Source: Liopterus haemorrhoidalis (Eukaryota > Arthropoda > Insecta > Coleoptera > Dytiscidae). From it: a stretch of 64,000 bases of DNA. Positions 45,950 through 55,982 of this stretch are shown in pieces (positions within the stretch are counted from its first letter, which is position 1; every line of letters begins with the position of its first letter). A program made the position numbers and the translations under genes. A model generated the notes under the pieces. That model was not told the DNA's origin, ran no database searches, and was given only the letters and a program-made list of their open reading frames with translations. The DNA lies in contig OZ020624.1 in the NCBI GenBank assembly GCA_963971575.1, positions 2,113,001 through 2,177,000 of the forward strand. The letters are read 5' to 3'.

Positions 45950-46700
45950 CGTGTTTTACAAATTATTAATTTTACAAAATAAGTAAAATTAATTTATCAA
46001 ATAATCATAGCTTGAATATATTTTTCGAAAAATTTACCATCTAATTTACTGTTGAAATAATTTTATTTTTTGAAAATATTTTAATTTAATTTGTCAACTA
46101 ATCAAAACATGAATTTATTTTTCAAAAAATTTACCAACTAATTTACTGTTTAATTAATTTTCTATTACGAAAAAATTTTATTTTAATTTGTTTTTCAAAA
46201 AATTTACCAATTAATTTACTTTCAAAATAATTTCGTTGTTTTGAAAATATTTTAAATTAATTTGCCAACTAATCATAACTTGAATTTATTTTTAAAATAA
46301 TTTACCAATTTACTGCCAAAATTATTTTATTTTTTAAAAATATTTTAATTAAATCTGTCAACTAACCATAACTTGAATTTATTTTTCATTTTGTATCAAA
46401 ATAAAATTATATATTTTCAAAATATTTAAATTTGTAAACGAATCATAATATGACTTTATTTTTCAAAAAATTTATCAACTTATTTACTGTCTATTTAATT
46501 TTAGTTTTTTTAAATATATTAATTTAATTTGTGAACTAATCATAACTTGCATTTATTTCACAAAAAATTTACCAACTAATTTACTATCATAATAATTTAT
46601 TTTTCCAAATCATTAATTTAATTTGTCAATTAATCTTAATTTTTTCAAAAAATTATTAACTAATTTACTGTCCAAATAAAATAATTTCATTGCTTTACAA
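45950..46700. repeat. AT-rich tandem repeat, about 115-bp period (right arm)
   Basis: Units with 'aaatttaccaactaattt', 'atttgtcaactaatca' and 'aatttatttttca' mirror the left-arm array at 37080-37990. Confidence 0.65.
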
Positions 46701-46942
46701 TGTTTCAAGATCATCTATATTTTCGTACAAATATTCAACCCCAAATATTTATTATTTGTTTATTTTATTTTTATAATTTCCCACGTAAGTTGTAAACATT
46801 TACCAGGCGGGCCCAAACCAGGTAAATGGGGCCCTTACGCCCTACACAGGAAATATATTCAACTACTATACTGTTCAATATTGAAATATTAAATAAAAAT
46901 ATTAAATTATTAATTAATTAAATAAATAATAAACAAATAATA

Positions 46943-47122
46943 CATCCCCCAACGATCTGGCGATTTTACTGCTCCTATTATTTTTGCACACTCATTCTAA
47001 TTATGAAATGAGGGCTGAGTCCACCCCCGGGCTGAGTGCACAGGGGTGTGGAATGTTAGTTCCGTAGTGGTGTCCGGGAACTGAATCCCAGTCTCAGTCT
47101 TACGGAGCCACCGTACCTCGAG
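46943..47122 (-). mobile_element. SINE-like element shared by both arms (right copy)
   Basis: On the minus strand: 'ggtacggtggctccgtaag', 'gggattcagttcccgg', 'ttccacacccctgtgcactc'. It is the inverted partner of 36733-36925 at the mirrored position. Confidence 0.65.
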
Positions 47123-48484
47123 TTAATTAAATATATAAAATTAATCAAAAGTGAAACATTGTAAGTCGTGCAATAATTTAAATTTTGTCGGTGCATCAGT
47201 ATATTGTCCAATTATTTCCTAATATTAAATTTCCAAAAAAAAATGGACATCGTAGATCAGTTTCTAGACAAATCAGACACAATCAAACAGTTTGGAAGTT
47301 ATCGTGTGATTTTGAAATCAATTTATAATTTTAAAAAATTGATTAGCTATTAATCATTAGTTTCCAAATTATCTAAACATTAAAAAAAAAATACTGATTA
47401 GTTTACAAATATAAAATTTTTAAAAAAATTAATATTGATTAGTTTACCAATTTATTTTAAATTTGTAAAAAAGCGCAAATAACTATTTTTGCTAAGCACT
47501 AAAAATTGTATCTAACTAAATTTCTAAAAAATTAAAATATTATTAATTTGTTTCTAAATTGGTATTTAATTTCAAAAACCAAAATACTGATTAGTTTTCA
47601 AACTAATACTAAATTGCTAAAATAATGCAAATAGCTATCATTACTGAACGCTAAAAATTTACTTAACTAGTTTTCAAAAAAATTTTAAAGAGTATTTAAT
47701 TAAAAAACGCTAATAGCAAACGTTGCTATAAATATTGTACCTAAATTTCTATATGTTTGATTAATTAATATTTAGTTTCTAAAAAATAAAATTGATTTTT
47801 TTCCAAACTATTCTTTAATTAAAAAAAAAATGGTTATTGTTCACTTTTTGGACCAATATTAAATGTCCAAACGGATTGGACTTTATCGAATGGTCTCGGA
47901 ACAAATTCAAAATAATTAAACAGTATTGATTACTTTCTGATTAAATCAAAAATATCCATGCTTGATAAATCGTATTTAAAAACAAACTGAAAATATTTTG
48001 AGTTAAAATTTGAAATAATCTCCCTAGAATATTATATTCCATTACTTTAAATACCTGTATGTACCCCAGAATAAAAGCGTATTAACTATAATTTTTCATA
48101 ACATTATATTTTTATTGAAAGGCATATGGTATCATCTTCAAATGCAATTTTTTATTTCTATTGGTATTAGAAATACTGCATTAATAATATTAAATCCATG
48201 TATGGTACTAAAGATACGATGTTCAATTTGCTCTTTTGTAAATTTGTTAATACACTATTATTCTGGTGTACGTATATAAAATTTTTATCTCGCATCATTA
48301 CGTCTGGAAATTTTGGCAGAATTCTTTTTTCTAAACTCCATCAATCCGGATATCAGCTGCGGTCCGTACTGGAACATCTTCTCCTCGTTGTCATAGAGAC
48401 TGCGGAAACAATCTCTGTGGTGTGCATTCAAATCCCAACCGAGGGTGAATTGTTACTAATTCTTGTCATGTTTAAGGTTGCGTA

Positions 48485-49050
48485 ATCTCTAAACGAGGAG
48501 GTTGTGGTCACAGTACGAGAGGTGAGATGGGGGACCGGTGGTATCGCAGAACCCAGGAACACTCCGGAAACCCAGAGAACCAGGCCGGACAAGCTTTCCA
48601 GGTCACCCGCACAGGTAGTGTGAAGAACAGAGGAATACTGCAACAAATGAATGCTTCCGGCCCAACTGGAAGGGCTGATAGGTAGGTTATGAGGACGACC
48701 GTTTCCTCTGGTCATATAAAGAGGCTGGTGACTATGTTTCCAATCCTCCCCCCCGCCCAACGAGGGAGTTCCGCACATGGTTGAAGAAGGGTTCAAGCAC
48801 TTCCGGCGCCAGACAGAAATAAAGCTTTCCACTGGCGGCGATAATGCCGGTTATTCGGGTTAATCCCTTAAAAGAGCGCTCCTCCGAAGGGTTGATGGAT
48901 AGCCAGAACCCAGGTACGTTAGTGAACCAGCTCTGAATGTGGGAAAGTACGATCTGACACAGGGCATGCGAGTCCAACACTGGTCTCCAGGCCCAGAGGC
49001 CCCGGGTTGCGACCCCAACCTGTCCCTCTACCGCACCAACTCCATCCGCG
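48485..49050. other. GC-rich block unique to the right arm
   Basis: About 560 bp of balanced base composition in an AT-rich arm. On the minus strand two overlapping frames (49064-48732 and 48832-48428; 110 and 134 codons) cross it. One begins 'MEYWVADGVGAVEGQVGV'; neither shows a known domain. The left arm jumps from 'ggatggagtcggtgcgg' to 'cctcggttgggatttg' without it. It is either captured foreign DNA or an ancestral part lost on the left. Confidence 0.6.
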
Positions 49051-51117
49051 ACCCAATACTCCACGAGAGAAAAAGCAACCCCATGACAAGAATATTTTTA
49101 ATTTATCACCGAATGCCACCATGGAGATGGTTTCTGCAGTTTCCACTTGGGGACAGCAAAAGCCTCCTTACTGGGCGCTGAAATTTGCGCCCAATTACTC
49201 CTGAAACAAATACCATACATTAAAAAATTTATAATTTATTTTACAAGGCGGTACTGGATTTTGAAACGTGGAGTTGTTCTTAAATCAAATTAAATTAAAA
49301 TGTTTCTTGTAGCCATGAATAATATTAGTTCACATAACTGAGCTCCTACTGTAATTGAATGAATAACAATACTGAATTGAAAAATCTTAAAACTTACCGA
49401 AAATTATCCTTCCTTTTGAATACTGCATTGTAAGTTGGATCCGAGCGTCCGATATGTTCGCGGAAACCGGCCGGATACTTGCCGATATCGTGTACAATCT
49501 CCGGTAAAATCACTTCCAGAAAATAAGTACACTTCCAATAATCCACGAGAGAAAACGCAACCCCATGACAAGAATATTTTTTATTTATCACCATATGTCA
49601 CCACGGAGATGGTTTCCACAGTCTCCAACTAGAGACAACAAAAACTCCCCCCATGAAGGCGCTGAAATATGCTGCGCACAATTACTCCTGAAACAAGTAC
49701 CTTAATTTAAAAATAAAAAAAATAATAGTGTATAATCCGTCTCAATTTGTAATACGAAACTAGATCTGGTTAATTTGGTGACTGTTGTGGCGTAAACAGA
49801 CTTTGGCGTATCCGTGTGAACCATTACTACGATAATATTATAAATGTATTGTCAATATACAATATAAAAAATGAACTTTCCTTGTTAGTATTACATTATA
49901 TGTATTACAAAATGAGACGGATAATATCACTAACATTTTATCTAATTTTAATTTATTATTTGTTTTTGTTAAATATCGCCGACCGATGTGGTTGGCGATA
50001 TTGTATTAGCCTATTTTACTACATTTTAGCCAAAAATAATAATAATTTGTGAATGTTCTTATAAATTTCTGATTAACAAAAATGTGAAAAAACAAATATA
50101 ATTGAACAACCCTGGTGTCTATTAGTTCATATAACCGAGCCTACTGTAACTGAAAGAATAATAACAATGAATTGAAAAATATTAAAACTTACCGAAAATT
50201 ATCCTTCCTATTGAAATCCGCATTATAAGTTAGGTCCGAGGGTCTCATGTGTTGGCGGAAACCGGCCTGACACTTGCCGATATAGCGTGCAAACGTCGGT
50301 AAAATGACTCACAGAAAATGAGACTGGAAATAAATAAAAAACTAATTTTTAAAAAAATATGTTTTCCTTTCCTATGATAAATAAAAACAAAATAAATATA
50401 TATAAAAATTTATTGCAATAATTTTACCCAATACTTCATATTTAAAATTTCCAAGTTAAATTTAAATAAACATCTGCATTTATTAATTTGAATATTTCTG
50501 TTTGATTTTAATTCCTTATCTCTATAATCCGACAACACTAATTAATGACCTTGTATTTTGCGACGCAAATTTTAATAAAATATAACAAATATTATAAAAA
50601 AATTGTTAAAAATACTACAAAATTATGAATATTAAGGCCCTAATATTTTAAAATAAATGAACACTCACCTATTTTTCTTATTTCCAAATTCGAGCAACAG
50701 GTCCCGATATGCAAGGATTCCAAAATTGTTTTCTTTTTAATTTCTCAACAATTATTATTTAAATTGTTCAAATTTTTATTTCAATGTCCTTATAAATTAT
50801 TTATTTACCATCTTCTCTGCATATTTCACTTTTTTTTGCACTATTTTCTATCGTTTTTGGAAAAATATTCAGCAAATAAATGCATGAAATGTCATCGGAT
50901 GCCATATCAAATAATGCCGTGACGTAACAAAAACGTCATGCGCAAGGCTTATTTTAAAAATATCTCCCATTTAAAAATTTAAATTGTAGATACCTGTTGT
51001 GGGGGAAGAGGGGTTCAAAGAATAAAAACAAAATAAATTACTTTACAAATTTTATCATATAAATAAAAAATACAACTACGAAACTTGTAATTAAGAATTA
51101 CTCTAGTACCAGCTCTA

Positions 51118-52411
51118 CAAGTATGAAATGCGGATTTTTTAAAAAAATAAAACACATTAAACTCAAAAGAATAGTAAAAGTTTATTTATTCAAAGTATGC
51201 TCCATTAGAAGTTATACATTTTCCCCATCTTTCAGGCAATTTATGAATACCTCGCCAGTAGAACTCTTCCCCTTTCCCCGCAAACCATTCATCTAGCCAT
51301 TCTTTCACATTTTCATATGAACAAAAGTGCTGCTCGGCAAGTGCGTGACCCATCGATGCGAACAAGTGGTAATCTGAAGGGGCCAAGTCTGGTGAGTAAG
51401 CGGCATGGGATAGCACTTCCCACTTGAGTGCCTCCAATGTGTTGCAAACTGCTTTTGCCTTATTTGATGGAGCGTTATCGTGAAGAAAGATTACCTTGTG
51501 CTGTCTTCTTTCGTATTCTGGTCGTTTTATGAGCAGCGAATGGTTCAATTCGATCAGTTGTTGTTGGTAGCGTTGGGTATTAACTGTTTCACCAGGTTTT
51601 AACAATTCATAATAGACCACACCCTTTTGGTCCCACCAAGTACAGAGCATTGTCTTTTTGCCAAAGCGATTTGGTCTTGCAGTTGATGTGGATCGTGAGC
51701 CTGGGTTAAATGGGAACCTGGGAAAAATTATGGGTGACATAATTTTTTGCGTTTGGGATTTTCAAAATAAATCAATTTTTCATCGCCAGTAATGATACGA
51801 TGCAAAAAAGACTTTCTTTTGTATCGTGCAAGCAAAATTTTACAAGTTTTTTTGCGTTTTTCCATCTGCCTCTCATCCAATGCATGTGGAACCCATCTGC
51901 CGACTTTCTGGATCTTACCCATCTTTCGTAGGTGATTGGAAACAGCTTGTTGACTAACGCCTAACTGCTCTGCTAGTTGCTTTTGTGATTGACTATCGTC
52001 TTCCTGTGTCAATGTTTCCAATTTTGTATCTTCATATTTTTTTGGAGGTTTTCCATGTTCTTTGTCTGTAAGATCAAAGTCACCACTTTTGAAACGCCGA
52101 AACCATCGTTCACACGTATCTTGCGATGGAGCATATTCACCATAAGCTTCTCGAAGCAGTCGGTATGATTCAGCAGCAGTTTTTTTCAAATGAAAAAAAA
52201 ACAGTAGTTTTGTCCGCGAATGCTCTTTATTTGGCACAAAATTTGACATTTTTAACACAGTAAAACAAAACTATATGATCACTTTTCAAATTATAACCTA
52301 TACGCATTTGACACTTAATGATAACTTAACAAAACGCCATATGTGTTGAAACTTTGAACTATACACTCTGTTTGCGCGGCAAGTTTGAAAAAAATCCGCA
52401 TTTCATACTTG
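51118..52411 (-). mobile_element. mauritiana-subfamily mariner, nearly intact
   Basis: Perfect-looking inverted ends 'caagtatgaaatgcggattt' (51118) and complement (to 52411) are flanked by TA (51116-51117, 52412-52413). The length of 1294 bp is standard for Mos1-like mariners. The transposase is complete except for a frameshift. Confidence 0.92.
51186..52258 (-). pseudogene. Mos1-like mariner transposase, one frameshift
   Basis: The first frame (52258-51728) holds the start (probably the Met in 'MSNFVPNKEHSRT'), the paired HTH domain ('AEQLGVSQQAVSNHLRKMG') and 'WVPHAL'. It also holds the first catalytic Asp in 'TGDEK'. The second frame (51740-51186) holds 'KKTMLCTWWDQKGVVYYELL', the second Asp in 'FLHDNAPS' and the third in 'SPDLAPSDYHLF', and ends 'GAYFE'. 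I count 34 residues between the last two Asp, the DD34D pattern. Only the shift near 51735, just after 'NPKRKK', separates the halves. The copy is young but probably inactive. Confidence 0.9.
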
Positions 52412-52413
52412 TA

Positions 52414-53190
52414 GACCTGGTAATGGTAATTTGAAAATCGAGTATTCAACATGACAGTATATGGTTCTAGCAGTATGTCATACCTCCAACACATGAGATG
52501 ACGTCATGATCAAGTGTCACTTACGAATATTAGTCATTTTACGAAGTGCATTCTCGTTTGTTGGAATCAATGGTCAACAAGTCAACACAATTTTATCAAT
52601 TACTATTGTTTCTAAGAATCCTCTCAATTTATTACTCATTAAAATTTCATTGATTGTCTCATACTTATCACTTATCATTATGATTTAATTTTTATATTTA
52701 GATATTCACCTTTAATAATGATTGTAAATATTATCATTAAATATAATAGAGTTGTATTCAAAATGGAAGTGTTGTGCAAGCTATAAAAGGCGCTATTAAA
52801 TGTAGTTATAATCATTTAATGACGATGACTGTCAACTCTAATAGACATACAGGGTCAATATTCTCTAGTTATGCGGGTCAGTTGACAGACAGTCTGTGTT
52901 ATGTTTCATTACAACCACTCGTTTATCCAATATGTAAAGACACAAGACTTCTAAAACAAAGAAAGCCACGCGCGCATACAGTAGGGGTCTTTCCTAACCC
53001 CTCCTCCCACCCTCCAAGGAAAGGAAAAATCATATACTTATTTAAGAGGATCCTACACTGTACCCGCTAGGAAATCACTGTATTTGTAAATAACTCATAA
53101 AGGGTTGTGAATTTAAAAAAAATAATACAACAGTATCAAAATTAATATTTGATCTTAACCTTTATTTTTTATTGATTTTGCTCAGTTGCA
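52414..53190. other. Spacer, nothing recognised
   Basis: Frames exist at 52506-52688 and 52774-53070 but show no domain and look random. No repeat end was recognised. Confidence 0.4.
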
Positions 53191-53198
53191 TAGTATGA

Positions 53199-53473
53199 TA
53201 GGGTGACCATTTTCTTAAGAAGGCAATGCGGGACGGAACAAAAAAAATCTCCTAAATCCAAGTGAAGAGCAAAACAAAAGGTCCTTACCTCCCAAATCCA
53301 AGTGAAGCGCAAAAAAAAGGTCCTCATCTCCCAAAATCCAAGTGAAGAGCAAAAAAAAAGGTCTTCGCCTCCCAAATCCAAGTGAAGAGCAAAAAAAGGT
53401 CCTGACCTCAAAATGTTAAAATGCGGGACAATGCGGGACAAAATGTTAAAATGCGGGAAGAATGGTCACCCTA
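53199..53473. mobile_element. hAT MITE containing a minisatellite (copy 1)
   Basis: The ends 'tagggtgaccatt' and 'aatggtcacccta' are inverted. The 8-mer 'tagtatga' flanks both sides perfectly (53191-53198, 53474-53481). The interior holds four to five about 42-bp units with 'aaaaaaaggtcctcatctcc' and 'aaatccaagtgaagagc'. 'aatgcgggac' repeats lie near both ends. Confidence 0.9.
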
Positions 53474-53574
53474 TAGTATGAGCAAAAATTGCAAAAGCGA
53501 TATTTTATAACAAAATTAATAATTTTGCTCTAAAAAATATCAAAAACTTTTTTTTAAAATTAATTTTGTTGAAA

Positions 53575-54209
53575 ATGGAATGGTCGGAAATTCGCATTAT
53601 TATGAAGTATGAGTTCTTACGTGGAACTACGGCATCGCATACCGCGCGAAACATTAATAGTGTATTTGGCTCTAGTGTTACTATGTAGCAGACAATATCA
53701 AATTCCGTACAAGTTAATTAAAAATAAAAACTGGCTCATCGATCACAGCAAAAATATACTGCAATCAACTGGACGAAATGATGCAAAAACTTAAAGAAAA
53801 ACAGCCTAGATTGGTCAACAGATCGACTCCTATCTTATTGCATGATAACGCTAGACCACACACTGCACAAATGACTGTGGCAAAATTACAGGAATTGGAG
53901 TTGAAACTTCTTCATCATCCTCCATACTCACCAGACCTAGCCCCCACTACCACTTCTTCTGCAATTTAGACAACTTTTTAATAGGAAAACAATTTAATTC
54001 CGACAATGCTGTAAAATTGGCCTTCCAGGAATTCATTGACTCTCGTCCGCCAGGGTTTTATACCACCAGCCTGAACAACCTGCCGGTTAAATGGCAAAAG
54101 TTTATAGACAATATAGGTGCATACTTTGAAGAATAAAATAATTCCTTATATTTGTAAGTTATCAACCAACTTTGCATTTTTTTCTACAAATTTATCTTTG
54201 ACGACCTAA
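53575..54209 (+). mobile_element. Mariner with internal deletion, 5' end lost
   Basis: It opens with 'MEWSEIRIIMKYEFLRGT' (from 53575), then jumps to the catalytic part ('LLHDNARPHTAQMTVAKL', 'HHPPYSPDLAP', 53778-53960). After a frameshift it reaches the C-terminal 'EFIDSRPPGFYTTSL' and a stop at about 54135. The 3' end 'cgacctaa' is next to TA (54210-54211). It is the same subfamily as 17336-17592 and is inactive. Confidence 0.8.
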
Positions 54210-54211
54210 TA

Positions 54212-54819
54212 ACTAAACACAAAACTGCTAAATAAACAATAAATTAAATATAAAATGTTTTTAGAAATTACTATAAGTTAGATATGTAAACACAAGTATC
54301 AAAACACATAAGAACGTATTATAAAATGTCAAATTTAAACATCGTTTTATTTAGCGATAACAATACAAAAGTCCCTAGATTAAATAAAGAATTTTAAAAT
54401 TTGTAAATCTTCAAAATGACTATCGAACACAAACTAAATATGACTTCAAAAGGTATGTTTTATTAAAAGAAAATAATGAAGAGCAATATTAGTCTATAAT
54501 TTATATGCAAAAAAAATCGATTTAGTTATATTTTCGCCACTAAGTTTGCCATTGAAGTTATGACGCAAAATGACGAACTGCGCTGTTTGAACGACTGGGC
54601 TTTAGTAGTAAGTCAACATGAAGCATCGAAGAGACTTCTGTGACGTTATTGGTGAATAATACCTAATTATGACAAAATTATATAAAAGTACTGTACTAAA
54701 ATTTTATTACATATTTTATCATATTTAACAATATTTGTATCAAAAATATACAATATACATTAATTTACAAACTATAGTGTATCTTATTCAGTGGCGTACG
54801 CAAGAGAATATTATGAAGG
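54212..54819. other. Spacer, nothing recognised
   Basis: AT-rich DNA between a mariner and a hAT MITE, no feature recognised. Confidence 0.4.
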
Positions 54820-54827
54820 GTCAGAAC

Positions 54828-55533
54828 TAGAGATGGGAATTTCGGCTCAGTTTGCGGAACCGGATCAGTGGAGGTCGTTCAGTTTGTTGAGCCGGTTCAT
54901 TGATCCGGCTCAGTGATCCGGTTAAGTAAACATGTTTCCGAGACACAGGTCGGTCGTTAGTTCGTAGGTGGAACGTCGCTTAGAGCCGGCTCTTGCTTAG
55001 AGCCGGTTCTTGCAATATATGAACTGTAAACATGATCCCGAGACACAGGTCGGTCAGTCGTTCGGTCATAGGTAGAACGTCGCTTAGCCCCGGCTCTTAT
55101 CTAACATTTTTGAAACAAACAATTCACTTTATGTAGCTACTGTATTTTAAACCAGATGTGTTAAGTTTATGGCGATGTTTATTGCCCTTATAAATCGGAC
55201 ATCTGGGATTTGGGCAATATTTTTATATAGTATAGTTGTAAGAAAATACAGACTAAGCCTATTAGTTTCAAATAAACTGCGCTACAAATTGATGACAAAA
55301 TACACTTTATGATAATACATTACAAGCCGAGTTCTCGCGAAGTTCAACATGACATCGATCCAGATCCGGATCACTCCGGTCACTGCTCTCAATCGCCCGA
55401 CCAATCGTATCCTTGAAACTTAAAACTATACAGTGAGCCGTGAGCCGGCTCATTTCAATTTGGTGAACCGTGTCACTTCGGTCAGTGTACTGAGCTGGCT
55501 CAGTGAGCCGGTTCGTTCATGAACCCATCTCTA
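54828..55533. mobile_element. hAT MITE rich in GAGCCGG repeats
   Basis: The ends 'tagagatggg' and 'cccatctcta' are inverted. The flanking 8-mers 'gtcagaac' (54820-54827) and 'gccagaac' (55534-55541) differ by one base. The subterminal DNA is dense in 'gagccggctc', 'gatccggctcagtga' and related motifs. An internal direct repeat of about 120 bp shares 'gagacacaggtcggtc'. It is 706 bp and non-coding. Confidence 0.87.
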
Positions 55534-55829
55534 GCCAGAACACCCATTTAACTTTTTATGAAGCAGTATAACATCGCATAGAGAACCCTTTTAATACGTA
55601 TGATGCTATTCTGTGTAAAATCGTAGTGATCGCAACCACGTCTGTAGGCATTAAGATCGTAAGCAACGATCTGTAACCAGTCAACGATATATTTGTGAGT
55701 TACAAGCTTACGATTTTACAAACGTACATACTGTTGTAACAGAATAACAGCATTAACACCCATAGCGTACACCACTGGTTATTTAATGGCAATTACAGAA
55801 ATATATGCTGAGATGAAAAAGGAAGGTGT

Positions 55830-55982
55830 CTAGCCTGCTTTTGCTGCAAGTTTGTACCTGGCCAGGCATTGTTCAACTTGTCTCTGGTAGTAGGCGGGTA
55901 GCGTTCCATTGCAATCATAACCACCCAGCATGTGGATGCGAGCGAAGTCGTGGCAGTCCACCAAACCATCACTGTTACAGTC
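55830..55982 (-). CDS. Lysozyme last exon
   Basis: The acceptor TTTTTGATGCAG lies before 55982 (phase 0), with the stop TAG at 55832-55830. It encodes 50 residues from 'DCNSDGLVDCHDFARIHML' to 'CLARYKLAAKAG'. This 'DCN.DG..DC.DFA.IH' block is the hallmark of the family C-terminal part. Confidence 0.9.
   Translation of the reverse strand, partial: DCNSDGLVDCHDFARIHMLGGYDCNGTLPAYYQRQVEQCLARYKLAAKAG

Larger units (their letters stand above)
45070..51092. repeat. Giant inverted repeat, right arm
   Basis: Mirror of the left arm with visible divergence and indels. The outer edge near 51020-51092 ('ggttcaaag', 'tttatcatataaataaa') pairs with 32488-32560. Compared with the left arm it lacks HINE-B copy 4 and the short SINE, and has an extra GC-rich block at 48485-49050. 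A mariner sits just outside its outer edge. No credible host gene. Confidence 0.85.

Noticed and set aside
32488..51092. Polinton/Maverick
   Set aside because: The size and inverted ends would fit, but there is no integrase, polymerase or capsid-type frame, and 6-kb arms are far longer than in that group.
53169..53441. 90-codon frame with repeated 'FALHLDLG'
   Set aside because: It is an artefact of the minisatellite inside a hAT MITE.
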